This document shows positions 9,719 to 20,511 of a stretch of 64,000 bases of DNA, in pieces. Each line of letters starts with the position of its first letter. Within the stretch, counting starts at the first letter, position 1. A program made the translations under genes and the position numbers. Origin of the DNA: Hippopus hippopus. Lineage: Eukaryota > Mollusca > Bivalvia > Cardiida > Cardiidae. The notes beneath the pieces were generated by a model. The model was not told the DNA's origin, ran no database searches, and worked only from the letters and a program-made list of their open reading frames with translations. The stretch lies in contig OX328101.1 of assembly GCA_946811185.2 (NCBI GenBank), positions 35,076,122 to 35,140,121 on the forward strand, given 5' to 3'.

Positions 9719-9945
9719 GTGGCATTTTTCAAACACAAACCTATCTGATTTGGGCATTCTGGGTACTGAACCGGCTTTTCAAAACGATAACCGTTACTTC
9801 GAATTTGAAAAATAAAATAAACATTAACTCAATAAAACGCTACCTGGTACGATTCATTCAGCTATGGTCAGCTAGCATGTAACCTATGCATGAACTTGTC
9901 ATTTATGAATACAGCCCCTACAGGCTTGGGACATAGCTTCGGTAT
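9719..9945 (+). repeat. Dispersed repeat family A (copy 1), truncating the adjacent PolB
   Basis: Matches 55084-55320 (same orientation) and 19556-19815 (inverted): TTTGGGCATTCTGGGTAC...AACCGTTACTT...AATAAAACGCTACCTGG...ATTCAGCTATG...GCTAGCATGTAACC...GCTTCGGTATAA. The right side passes into the polymerase reading frame within CTTCGGTATAA (about 9938-9950), so the repeat has replaced the polymerase 3' end. Confidence 0.75.
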
Positions 9946-10080
9946 AATTTTACAGACGGTATTGTTGCCGAGATTATCGGCTTTTTTAATTAGGTAGGCA
10001 TAGTTTTTTGGACCTCCTGAGACAAAAGATACTATTTCGTTTTGAGGAACTTCGTTCGTCAGGTCACCTAAGTAGTCACC

Positions 10081-13000
10081 CTATGGAGGCTTCCATTCTC
10101 CTTGCTTACTGGAAAATATAACGGAATCTGTGTCAACGTATAAAGCCCGTGGACCAAGTTGTTTTAAATAAGAATACAGTTTAAGACGAGCTTGTGCTGT
10201 AGTGTAGGCGGCAATGACGACATTAGTTTTAGAATTGGTTTCTACGAAGTCATTTTTGTATTTCCATCTCATTTCAACCATGTCATCCGACACAAAATTC
10301 ACGGCAGTCACGTCTTCTTGGTCGGAGGTCAGTTTGTCGAAATATACGGCAGGTTCGTCCACAAAGTCCACTTGTGACATATTTGACCGCTGTCCAAACT
10401 TGCCCCAAAACGAGTTTAGCATTAGTTTAGCCAAAGCACGCAATCCGGTATTTTTCTTGATTTTATGGTATTCGAAGCGAACTCCTTCTTTTTTCTCATA
10501 CAGATTGATATAAGATAGTTTATCAATTTCCTTCTGGCACCAGTCGGGCCATCCACTGGCTTCTTGTTTTATTTTTAGGAACGTATTCACATATTCCGTA
10601 AATAAACCTCCCGTCATAGTTTCTGGATTGTATTTTGATATTTCGTTGAAATGCCATACCTCGTACAGTTTTATGACTCTATACCCCATTTTAACGGCCT
10701 TATTGACTTCGTCTGTCACCCACGTCCCAATAAAGGACCTTTCAGCATCAGTATGAGTACAGGGTGACTGTTGTTGTGTTTCAGCACAACTTTTACACAG
10801 ATGAAACAACTTCCCGTTCATTTTACAAGGCAATACGGGTTGAAAAAGACCCTTGGGTGGGAGAACTTTTTCCGTTATAATTTCGGGGTGCCCTACGGGA
10901 ATCTTGCCCGTCTTATTGACCCAGCGATACAGGGATGTCACGTCATAATAGTCGATTTCTTCGTTGATGGAAGATTCTTTGTATAAGGTATACGCCTCAG
11001 TCCGTCCACCATAAAATGCGTCACTGGGCTCTAAGGGTGTCGTTAACTCTAAATTTTGTACAAATAAATGCATCTCAGGGTTATTTTGACACCTTTCATC
11101 AAACTCGGATTCCCATATTGACCTGTACAGATAACCTTGATCCTCTAGGTATTTTCTCTTCTCTAGGGTCCTATCAAAGAGTTCACCCATAGTCATTTGA
11201 TTGACGGGATTGATTGTGGTTCTAGAGAACTTTGATGGATTCCCATGCCAAAAGTCGCCGTGAAATTCTAATACAATTTTCTCTCCAATATTGGTCTCAT
11301 AATACCCGTCTAGCAGGTAAGGGCCTATTTCTTTTTCTCCGCCACTTCTGGCGTGCCTAATATCTAAACACTCTTTGTGAGCAATGTACTTTAACCATTG
11401 AAGTGCTTTGACTGAGTGTTTCTGCTCTGGTTTATAACCATGGTGCGGAATAATGCCTATCGTATCTGGTGGAAGGAAATTTGTTCTAAATACCAAATTG
11501 CAGGCGGAGGCTATGGTAATGCATCGCTCAAAAGGATCAATGCCAGTTGTCTCAATGAAATCTTCTCTAAATTGCAGAGAGCATCGTCTCAAAATGTCTA
11601 CGTCTGACTGGCAGTAGGCCAACAATTCGGCCTGAAAATTAAATTCGTCGTTTTTGCGTTCCTCGTACCAGCTTAAAAACTGTTCTTTCGTCTCGGGTTT
11701 CATGCTATCGGGATTGTGGTATGTAATGTCTGGTAATGTACGTCTTACTACATTTTGGTTTTCTTTCCTATTATAAAGATGTGGAAAGTAACCTTTCTTA
11801 AACTCATTAAATCCGAACATGTTTGGTAATTTGGCAAGAGCCATAGGCAGGAAGTTGATAGAATCAATCATCTTGATTTTACAACTGAGGACAGATAGGC
11901 TGATTATTTTTGCCCCGTTGGCTATGACTGTCGGAACTACCGCATTATGATATAAATATTGCAAAATGGGATAGGAGTCATAGCCTTGAAAGTTGTGGCA
12001 TAAGACCGTGCTGTCATAATTCTCTTTGGAAAAAAGCCATTCGCAAAAGGTATCCAATGTATTGTCACCAGAGAAGACATATTCTCGTTGCCCACATAGG
12101 TCACATTCATCCGTTCCATTCATACAGACTGTGCACACTTTTTGAGCCACACACAGATTCGGTTTATGTTCATAACATCCACAACTTAACTTTAAACAAT
12201 TTTGACATTTTCCATACACATCGGGTTTATAGCCTTTTTCGTACACATCGGATTTATAGCCTTGTTCACACTCTATTAAATCATCATGAGTACACTCAAA
12301 GTCAAAGAAAATAAACGTTTTGGCGTTTTCTTCCCCATCTATTAACTCCTCCTCGATAGACACGGATGGCTCAAACAATAGTTCTTCTGGCTTCATGTAG
12401 CACTGATGTCCTTCGGGGTAGAATGCTTCACACCTTTTGCAGTACACCTGTCCACACACATGATTTTTGTCGTTCTTACCATTGACTGTTTTTCCACAAT
12501 CGGTACAACGACGAATCCATTTGCAAGTGGAATTACCCTTGAGTGTGGTTTTCTTGTGAAGCTCAAAACAAATTTGACCTCTGAAGAAACGTTGACATAA
12601 CCCACGTTGTATCCAATTGTCTGCACTTATCCCATGTACTTTTCGACAGGCATGACATATTTTATTGCACTTATGGTCTTTTGGATGGTCGTAGCCTTTA
12701 TTGCATGTTGTACAGAAATAATTTCTTGAGAGGAAGGCAGGCATACTCGTGATCACATCGTAGTGATTGTCGTGAAAGTACAGGTAGATTTTCTTCTCAG
12801 CTTCCAGTCCGCTGTAAATAATCCCGTTGAAATGGTCCTTGGAGACGATAAGCATTTGATAGCCAGGCAAAACGTTTTGGAACATCTTTATTTCCTCAAT
12901 ACCGCGTTTTCCGAGTGGCACATTGGCGTTTTGGTGAAGTTCTGTAGCCAATATGCCCTGTAGTTTGTAACCACGTCTTATCGAGTCCCACTTTTCATGC

Positions 13001-13320
13001 TTGTCCAGCTTTGCCTTGGCGGTCACGATGGCTCTGGCACAACATAGGTCATCATCATTCTGTATACGGATAATACACTTTTTATCCATCAAAAACGTTT
13101 CAGTGTTCACGTATTTGCACCTTTTATGAACACCTCCTTTCGGCATATCCACTAATGTTACTTCGATAATCAGTCCAGAACCAATAATAAAGTCTTCATT
13201 ATACTGTAATACTCGTTCTATTTCGGCCGTGAACCGATCTGCTGTCAGCTCTGTAACCTTCAGAAATGGTATGACAATTGGATAATCTATGGATGGACTT
13301 TGAACTGTCAGTCGTACCAA
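10081..13320 (-). pseudogene. Polinton protein-primed DNA polymerase B, main part (broken)
   Basis: This is the 1079-codon main part of a Polinton pPolB. Motifs by rough residue in this part: Exo I F-F-D-F-E-C (about 333); Exo II C-H-N-F-Q-G-Y-D (about 443); Exo III Y-C-Q-S-D-V-D (about 570); motif A D-V-T-S-L-Y (about 793), followed by R where P is usual; motif B L-M-L-N-S-F-W-G-K (about 970); motif C Y-V-D-T-D-S (about 1066). Several CxxC/CxxH clusters lie at residues 200-320. The frame ends at a TAG (10081-10083) just after motif C. About 43 further codons of typical polymerase tail continue in the same frame to about 9950, where repeat A cuts it off. Upstream it is in frame with the zinc-finger part at 13342-13824, separated by one TGA and seven codons. 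Two nonsense changes and a 3' truncation make it a pseudogene. Confidence 0.92.
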
Positions 13321-13341
13321 ATCGATCCATGTGTCAAGTCT

Positions 13342-13824
13342 TCAAAATAGGACTGTAAACAATCTCCTGAGAGTAGCTAGTATATCCTCTGACACTTCGA
13401 TGTCTTGAAAGTTGACCTTGTAACTGGACGCCTTGGTCCTAAACTTTTCAATGCGTTGCTCTTTGATCTTTGTTACAGTATAAAATTGCCGAGGATCGTC
13501 ACTCTTCTTGGACCTTTTGGACTGGAGATCATTCCCCCTCTCTTCAACTGCGGGTCTTTTCTGTCCACCTCCCACTTGATGCTTCTGTAGCTGATGCCGT
13601 CTTAAATTGTCAGATCTAGTGAAAACTTGCCCACATTTGTCGCAATGTATACTGTTCATACTGACATGTCTCTTTTTGTATTCTTCTAAATTATTTTTCC
13701 TGGTGAACCATTTCCCACATACTTCGCAATTAAACTTCTTCCAATGGTTTTCTGTTCGCTGATGTTGCTTAAGCTGGCTGAGCTTTGGGAAACTAACCCC
13801 ACATTCTTCACACTTGTAAGCCAT
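13342..13824 (-). pseudogene. N-terminal zinc-finger region of the Polinton PolB
   Basis: The 160-aa frame starts at ATG 13824 and has three C2H2 fingers: CxxC...HxxxxxH in residues 4-27 (starting K-C-E-E-C-G), C-E-V-C-G-K (about 33-54; its first His position appears replaced by Tyr) and C-D-K-C-G-Q (about 61-80). A basic linker (KRPAVEE...SKRSKKS) follows. The C-terminus (Y-T-V-T-K-I-K...F-R-T-K-A-S-S-Y) matches what normally precedes the exonuclease part of Polinton polymerases. It ends at TGA (13342-13344) in the same frame as the main polymerase part, so it is the first segment of one broken gene and not a separate regulator. I infer that the fingers help DNA binding; the exact role is unknown. 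Confidence 0.8.
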
Positions 13825-13887
13825 GATCAGGATCTGTAAATAAAGTTAAAACAACACATGATTTAATTATGGTTCATATATACAGTT

Positions 13888-13897
13888 TATTTATATA
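13888..13897 (-). promoter_or_regulatory. TATA-like box for the Polinton PolB
   Basis: TATATAAATA on the minus strand lies about 65 bp upstream of the zinc-finger ATG at 13824. Sequence match only. Confidence 0.4.
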
Positions 13898-14539
13898 GTC
13901 TGGGAAGCAATACTGTTAGATTTTTAAAACAGGAGACTACAAAATCCAGGCGAGACTACAAAAATAAGGCGAGCCTACAAAATCAAGCAAGATACTCACT
14001 GTTTGAATATTTTAGCCAAGAACCTATGAACTTCGTACTTCTCTCCTTGACACACTGAACTCAAATGAGGCTGTTGTATTTTTGGTGCCTTTTATAGTTG
14101 CGTTTCAGCAAATTGAGCTGAAATGATAGATTTTGATTGGTTAATAGAAACTTGCCTATACATGCAAGAAATGAAAGGCGAGACTAAGAAAAACATCAGG
14201 CGAGACTAAGAAAAATCCAGGCGAGACTACAAAAAAGCCCAGGGGAGACTACAAAAACACAGTCTTGGAAAGTAATACTGTCTAATTTAAAAGAAAAGAG
14301 TCTGTAAAACCAGGCGAGACAGCAAAATAGCCAGGCGAGACAGCACAATCAAACAAGGTACTCACTGTATTGAGTTATAAGTGGATTTTCTTAACTTTGT
14401 TCTTCTCTCTCTGCCAATCAAATGAAGCTTTTGTTTTAGAAATTCGTCTTTTGTATATACGTCTCTCAGCAAGTTGGACTGAAATGATACATTTTGATTG
14501 GTTAGTTAAAATTATCGAAGGCACTGCAACTTCAAACAG

Positions 14540-14546
14540 TATAAAA
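14540..14546 (+). promoter_or_regulatory. TATA box for the Polinton ATPase
   Basis: TATAAAA lies 55 bp upstream of ATG 14601. An initiator-like TCATTCAGAC follows about 30 bp downstream, the usual TATA-to-start spacing. Supported by sequence only. Confidence 0.5.
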
Positions 14547-14600
14547 GTAACAATCTTAATCAGATTCAATCATTCAGACATCGATCGTCAAAGGGACAAC

Positions 14601-16295
14601 ATGTATTCTACACAGTGTCCAGATTGCGATCAGGATTTCTCAAGGAAAGAAACTATGTTGAGACATAAAAGAATAAAGCATACCACAAATAGTGATTGGA
14701 ATTCTCTCGTGTCATCGGTGTGCAGTGATGCTTATCCACCACCACCACCACCACCACAGGAGGCCCAACCACCACCACCACCGCCACAGGAGGCCCAACC
14801 ACCACCACCACCGCCACCACCACCGCACGGGGCACAGACGCAGACCGAGAGACATACGATTTTACATCATCCATTTACTATGATGATTTCGGGTCCCACA
14901 GGTAAATATATAGTACGTGTAATAGCTAGTTGTTATTAGCAGCCATTTTATCTAAAAAACTATCTGATATTTTTGACATACATGTATTTACTTTTTACAA
15001 TTTATGACATACTTTTATTTTTTTCAGCCTGCGGTAAAACGACATTTGTAAAAGACCTGCTTGAATACCGGTACCATGAGACCAGAATTCAGCCAGGAAT
15101 AAAGAGAATCGTTTGGTTTTATAAAAGATGGCAGCCTTTGTACACTGTTATCCATAGAATAGTGTCTCCTAGAGTCGAGTTTATTCAAGGCATACCATCT
15201 GATCTGGAAGACGACGACTACTTTGATCCAAAGATCAACAACCTATTGATATTAGACGATCTGTTCTCAGAGGCTGGCAAAGACAAGAGAATAACGGATT
15301 TATTTACGGAGTGGTTCCATCACCGATCTTTGTCTGTCATTTCCATTAATCAGAATTTATTTGCTTCTAAGGATCCGACCCAGAGAAGAAATTGCCATTA
15401 TCTCGTACTCTTTAGCAACCCCGTAGACAGACAATCCGTGATGACTTTGGCTCGTCAAATGTATCCTGGTCAGAGCGAGAAGATGATGAAAATGTTTGAA
15501 AAAGCTACAAGACAAACATACGACTATTTATTGGTGGATTTAAAACCATACACCCCCGAAAAGGACAGATTAAAGTGCAACGTCGCATGGGCTGACCAAC
15601 ATCTGGCAACAGAAAGACCTGCTTACAGCCAATCAGATCTCTCGGTTGTACCTATAAAAGAAGGAAGTCAGCCAGAAGTTAGTCATTCTTCAATCGGATT
15701 TCAACCCGTTCACATCGAAGAAAAGCAGGAAATAATGGCTGAAAAAGGTCAAGCTTGCGACGATTGTGGACTGTTATTCGACACCGTTCATGACGTACAA
15801 AGACACGTCAAACAAGGCTGGTGTCCGGAAACTACACAGTCCAAGAAAAGGAAAATCGAAGAAGAAACGGACGAAGAGAATGGGTCTATAGAAGACAACG
15901 ACACCTACAACCATCTGTGGAAGTTCGCGAAAAAAGAAGTCAAAGATAGATATGACAAGTTATACGACAGATATCTGTCGGACGGAGAAAATGAGGTTGA
16001 TGCTGCTGACATGGCCAGAGAGCGTGTAAAACCGGCTGAGGATAAAAATTTCTTCGAGCGATATACAACCTTACTGGAAGTCTACTGGTACCCCTTGAAA
16101 GACAGTTCAGTACACAAAAACATCGTGCAGCAAATTAATATGCTGAGAGAAAAGGGGGTTAGTCTGTCGTCAGCCGTGAAAAGGGTCTTAAAGAAGAATA
16201 AAGGTAATTTTGAAGACCTTGTTGACAGAGAAATATCGGAAGATGAGGAGAGCGAGAATTACAGTGACGACGAAACAGACAATGAACAGATATAA
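14601..16295 (+). CDS. Polinton packaging ATPase (FtsK/HerA type) with N-terminal zinc finger, two exons
   Basis: Model: join 14601-14901 and 15028-16295, 522 aa. An N-terminal C2H2 finger (C-P-D-C...HKRIKH, residues 6-27) is followed by a Pro-rich repeat (about 48-73). The P-loop G-P-T-A-C-G-K-T lies at residues 98-105 and is formed only after splicing. Walker B L-L-I-L-D-D-L-F is about 60-65 residues later, then a sensor-like S-I-N-Q-N. The C-terminal third carries a second C2H2-like finger (C-D-D-C...H...C), an acidic stretch and a Lys-rich helical region. It is expected to pump element DNA into capsids. The start at 14601 was chosen because it directly precedes the finger and follows a TATA box; an upstream in-frame ATG at 14370 would add an unrelated stretch. 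The frame is intact, unlike its neighbours. Confidence 0.85.
14902..15027 (+). other. Spliceosomal intron inside the ATPase Walker A motif
   Basis: A 126-bp intron with GTAAATA donor and TTTTTTTCAG acceptor, phase 1. Joining the flanks restores the expected P-loop, whereas reading through meets stops. Confidence 0.85.
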
Positions 16296-16353
16296 GTGTA
16301 TGTTAAACAACAATGTTCCATCAGTATACTTGGTGACCTGGCAGTGAACGGAC

Positions 16354-17669
16354 ATGGCACCATGGGAAGATTATTTAAAGACAATTTACTATGACCCGTC
16401 CCACCCGGCAAGCTTTGCAGGACCACAGAAACTGTACAGTGTGGTACAAAAAGAAGGAAAGTTTGACATTGGCATGTATCGAATTCGTAAATTCCTTCAT
16501 AACCAAGAATCCTACAGTCTACTTAAACCCGTCAGAAGACGATTCAAAGAAACCACGTGATTAGTGCGGGAAAAGACGATCTGTGGATGGCCGATCTGAT
16601 CGACATGGTGAAATTCGAAGAATTGAATGATGGCTATAGATACATTCTACTGGTTATCGATACATTCTCCCAAGTACGTCTGGTTACGCCCACTCAAAGG
16701 CAAAACGGGGGAAGCAGTAGCCGAGGCCTTTAAAGACATTTTCAAAAAGACTGGAAGAATTCCCGTTAAACTGATGACGGATAAAGGTAGGCAACCTTTG
16801 TTTTTCTTTTGGTATAATCTATATAACATAGTTCAAGGTTTTCTAGCATTTTTTAGTCGCAGTGATATAACTGAAAAATTGTTGAAAGCGGCGGAAAAGA
16901 CGATTCAGTAGTAGCATTTTCAATATAAATGGTGTGTAACGAATATGTAAGATACCATCTAGTTTCTACAAAAAAGAGTTCATAATAGACATGACTATTT
17001 ATCTTTTCAGGTCAGGAATTCCGTGCTAAAAAGGTTCAGTCACTTATGGCTGAAAACGATGTGCGGTATTTTCCTACTCAAAACGAAACTAAAGCTTCAA
17101 CCTCGGAGAGAGCTATAAAGACCATTAAGACAAAGCTGTATCGGTATTTTACCTTCAAGGATAATTACAGCTATTTGGCTGTGCTACAGAGCATAGCAGA
17201 CAGTTACAACAAAACATATCACAGAACTATCGGAACTAGTCCTGTTGACGTTAATGGTAACAAGGAGGAAGTGCGATTGTCAACCTATTTTGCGAGACAG
17301 AATCAGACAAAACCTGATTTGAAACGTTTTAAGTATAAAGTTGGTGACTATGTGCGAATATCCCATCTGACAACCAAGTTCACCCGTACCTACGACGAAA
17401 CATACACTGGAGAACTATTCAAGATATCAAAACGCTACTTTAGAGCAACACTACCCGTGTACAGACTTAAGGATTTGATGAACGAGGAAATCAAAGGAAC
17501 TTTCTATGAAAGTGAACTACAGAAAGTGGACATGGAACCAAACAAAATGTGGAAAGTAGAAAAAGTATTGAAATCCAGAGGCAGAGGACAAAACAAACAA
17601 TATTTCGTAAAATGGAAATATTATCCCAAGAAATTTAATTCTTGGATCAGTGCTAGTGACATTGAATGA
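16354..17669 (+). pseudogene. Polinton integrase (rve family) with C-terminal chromodomain, frameshifted
   Basis: The N-terminal part (from ATG 16354) has the typical Y-Y-D-P-S-H-P-A-S-F and V-R-R-R-F blocks and runs in frame 1 to about 16555. The first catalytic Asp region (L-W-M-A-D-L-I-D-M, about 16580-16610) is in frame 3. The following block (K-Y-V-W-L-R-P-L-K, about 16670-16700) is back in frame 1, so two indels lie near 16550 and 16660. A 224-bp intron (16787-17010) then splits the second Asp region (L-M-T-D-K-G | Q-E-F). The exon from 17011 carries the Glu block (T-S-E-R-A-I-K), then an SH3-like V-G-D-Y-V-R and a C-terminal chromodomain (W-K-V-E-K-V-L...Y-F-V-K-W-K-Y...S-W-I). It would catalyse 3' processing and strand transfer. 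The frameshifts make this copy inactive. Confidence 0.85.
16787..17010 (+). other. Spliceosomal intron in the Polinton integrase
   Basis: GTAGGC donor and CTTTTCAG acceptor, 224 bp, phase 1. Removing it joins the catalytic Asp block to Q-E-F-R in frame, as in intron-less integrases. Confidence 0.75.
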
Positions 17670-17720
17670 TATATTGTAAATATGTGTATGTAAATACTTG
17701 TAAATAAACATGTAAATAAC

Positions 17721-18814
17721 AAAGCTCTTGTTTTAATTCCCCCACTATTCAACTTTCGAGCTCGAAAAGGATTAAAATATTGATAAAGGGTTAAATACAC
17801 AGCACACTGCAGATATGAAGTTACTCTAGTGTAACGACGTAAACATTCAGCTTTCGTAAAGTTTAAACCTGTATAGGCGGATGTCACAAAAATCGTCTGC
17901 TAGAGCAGGCGATGTGATCTATTCCACTGTTAGATATCAATTAACTGATGCAGTGAGGCTAGAGTCAGAAACTGTGTTCTGATTGGTTGACGAGAGCTAA
18001 AAGCGCTTTCACATAAAAATCTAGTACTAATTTCTTACCGAGATGAAAACGTCACTTGGTAGTATTTTCGCTCTGCGCTAATGACCCTCTAATTGAAGGT
18101 GTTCACTCAACAGTATCTGGCTGTGGAATAAACACAGTATTGGAAAAATCACTGTTTTATAGGATTGCTATAAATATGTCTGGACTTATAAAATTATCCG
18201 GCTTAAACTCGCTATAACTGGATAATTACGTCATTTAATCGGACCGGATAGTAAGACATGTCTAGACTTGTTAAACCCGTGATCGCTGTTACTAGGAGAG
18301 AGAGAGAGAGAGATGGGTGAGAAAAGACCGATGTGAGAGAGAGAGAGAGAGAGATTTTCGTAATTCCCCTGTCAAGCATAGTTGTAGGCAACAAATTTGA
18401 TTGCTTTCCTGTTCAGCTTCCCTGTTTAACAGAGAGTAGCACTTTTTCCACCCTGTTTTTGAAGCTGTACCGCAACAGACCCCCTTGTTAAAGAATAGTT
18501 TGTCTTCCGTTCCCAAATACCTTTTTCCACCATGACAGCCGATCCCCTAAATTCGTCTGCTCGAGAAAGATCTTGCTTTGTTGAACTCACTGGTTAAAAA
18601 TAGACTGACTTTCTTCCGTGTAGTTCTCAGTTGCTGGAAAGAGATTGGATTGCTTCCAAGAAAGAGAAGGGCTTTTGTCACCCTGTTTTTGAAACTATCG
18701 ACCGTGCTAGTAGTTCGGCTGCTCTTTTTTTACGCAGCGAGGCGAACTACCATCGATTATCGTCTGCTAGAGATCAATACCTGTTATTAAACCCGCGTGG
18801 CTAAAAATAGAATT
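17721..18814. other. Gene-free stretch with a GA microsatellite
   Basis: A (GA)n tract in two blocks lies at about 18294-18313 and 18332-18353. Two related segments (around 18440-18475 and 18675-18710, sharing CACCCTGTTTTTGAA) suggest an old local duplication. No gene signature. Confidence 0.5.
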
Positions 18815-18982
18815 AAAAAATTGACTCCTTCCGATCAAAATGACGGTTTATATAGACAAAGAAGCGAAAAAATCGACTATAGTTATGAGGTTAACTAATT
18901 CAAAAATTGACTCCTCCCGATCAAAATGACGGTTTATATAGACAAAGAAGCGAAAAAATCGACTATAGTTATGAGGTTAACT
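18815..18982 (+). repeat. 86-bp direct tandem duplication
   Basis: Two nearly identical units (TTGACTCCTTCCGATC / TTGACTCCTCCCGATC ... GTTATGAGGTTAACTA) start at 18821 and 18907. Only one or two differences are visible over about 80 bp, so the duplication looks recent. Confidence 0.9.
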
Positions 18983-19279
18983 ACTGGTATAATTAAGCCT
19001 AGACACTTCTTGTTGATAAGTTTGTGGAAAAACCCAGCACAAATCCTAGTTTCCCTATTAAAGTCTATATTTAGAAACTGAAGATGTCCAGTAAAACAAG
19101 AGTATTTGTAAAAACTATTTTAACCGTTTGAAATAATTAATTTTTTAAGAAAATTGGAGGGAAAAACAGGCTAGATTCTTCCACAGATGTATCGTTATAG
19201 CCTTTTTCTCCATTGCTACTTTATTAGCGTCTAGTTTTAGATTACATACCGCGTATTTTTATTTATCCTGTACAGGCTA

Positions 19280-19551
19280 GTGATGCGTCATAGCAGACAG
19301 GCCGAATCTTCGAAAAATATGACATACGCAGACAACGGTCCGACGTGGATCTTTTAGTGGAGCGCGCTTATTGAGAAGATACTGCACTTGATACAAGTAT
19401 TGAATTTTCAGGATAGCTAATGCCTATCGTGTACTTAACGACGTTCGCGACAGCTTCCATTATCACGCTTCGTGTAACTATCACGCTCACCTTCGTTGTC
19501 TGCGCATGTCATATTCTTCGAAGATTCGACCTGTCTGCTATGACGCATCAC
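19280..19551. mobile_element. MITE with 57-bp terminal inverted repeats
   Basis: The inverted repeats 19280-19336 and 19495-19551 (GTGATGCGTCATAGCAGACA...ATGACAT[AG]CGCAGACAAC) match with only a few differences around a 158-bp core. Single ends of the same family lie at 8944-8990 and 55333-55395. No obvious target duplication. Confidence 0.85.
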
Positions 19552-19555
19552 CAAT

Positions 19556-19815
19556 CCCTGTATACCTGGGAAAAGGAGGGCTTATACGGAAGCTATTAGC
19601 CTATTACCCAAGCATGTAGGGGCTGTTTTAATATATGGCCGGTGCATAGGTTACATGCTAGCCGATCATAGCTGAATGAATCTCACCAGGTAGCGTTTTA
19701 TTGAGTAAACGTTTATTTGATTTTGAAATTCAAAGTAACGGTAGTTGTTTTGAAAAATAGTCCGGTTCTGTATCCAGAATGCCAATATTAGATAGATGTG
19801 TATTTGTAGAATGCC
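19556..19815 (-). repeat. Dispersed repeat family A (copy 2, inverted)
   Basis: Reverse complement of the repeat at 55084-55330, and adjacent to the same MITE end as in that copy, so families A and E travel as one composite unit. It continues past the point where copy 1 meets the polymerase. Confidence 0.75.
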
Positions 19816-19910
19816 ATCTAGCGGGAGATAATGCGTTCACCTTTTACTCGAAACGGTGAGCACCTAACACAGTTGATCTTGCCACACTTGTCAATGTCTG
19901 CAGAATGGAT

Positions 19911-20511
19911 TGTTACGAGACAAGCTTAACGAGAAAGAAAACCAGCAACAAGCCTTTCACAATTAACAATATTTATTAATGAATAAAGACAAAAGAGTAC
20001 AATAAGAGTTAAGTTTGAGTGAAATTTTGACAATTTTTAATCTTAGAACAAGTAAAAGAATAAGTCCCTCAAAACTAAGAATTATGTTTAGACTACAAAA
20101 AGTATGAAATTTCTGGTTCCTAAAACCTAAATTAACAATAGTTTTAACTTGCAAATAGATATGAGCAACCTGTGTTTAAGAAATAAATAATTCCAACTTA
20201 CAGAACTATATTCCAATTTAAATCCAACATTTTTCACTAATTCTGTATCCTCAAAGCCACAAGTCTAAATTCAAAATCCCAATCCACCAAGTAAGTCACT
20301 CCTATTTATATCAGTTTGGAAAATTCTAGATTAGTCTTTTCTAGAAAGATGACAACATGGATTGGTAAACAACTTGTTTACTAACAACCTGTTTCTAAAA
20401 ATAACCACAATGGAAAAATCAATGAACATTCTTTATGTTTCTAGAATACTCTGTAAATAGAGTGAAAGTGATAATGAAAACAGGTTACATGTATATCCTA
20501 TTTACATAACA
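19911..20511 (-). repeat. 3' LTR
   Basis: 601 bp, TGTTACGAG...TTACATAACA (plus-strand view), with short inverted TGTTA/TAACA ends. A minus-strand AATAAA lies near 19967-19973. About ten differences from the other LTR. Confidence 0.95.

Larger units (their letters stand above)
13825..14600. promoter_or_regulatory. Bidirectional control region with tandem duplication and GGCGAGACTA iterons
   Basis: This lies between the divergent PolB and ATPase starts. Two related segments (about 13901-14160 and 14262-14515) share CTGGGAAGCAATACTGT, GTACTCACTGT, TCAAATGA, TTCAGCAAATTGAGCTGAAATGATA-like and TTTTGATTGGTTA-like blocks. About nine copies of a GGCGAGACTA(C)AAAA-type motif occur (near 13935, 13953, 13968, 14176, 14197, 14217, 14240, 14311, 14331). 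TATA-like boxes: minus strand at 13888-13897 (about 65 bp before the PolB ATG) and plus strand at 14540-14546 (about 55 bp before the ATPase ATG). Confidence 0.6.
9946..17720. mobile_element. Partial Polinton/Maverick element
   Basis: PolB (minus) is transcribed divergently from an FtsK/HerA-type packaging ATPase and a retroviral-type chromodomain integrase (plus), the core set that defines Polintons. No major or minor capsid gene and no adenovirus-type protease is present, and no long terminal inverted repeat could be found. The left side is truncated by repeat family A. The right side is uncertain: coding ends at 17669, and a possible AATAAA signal follows at about 17703. PolB has two in-frame stops and the integrase has frameshifts, so this copy is inactive. 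Confidence 0.85.

Noticed and set aside
13342..13824. Stand-alone C2H2 zinc-finger transcription factor
   Set aside because: It is in frame with the Polinton PolB, separated by one stop and seven codons, and its C-terminus matches the usual PolB N-terminal region.
14653..14883. Poly-His and poly-Val frames opposite or beside the ATPase start
   Set aside because: Shadows of the CCA/CCG-rich codons encoding the proline stretch of the ATPase.
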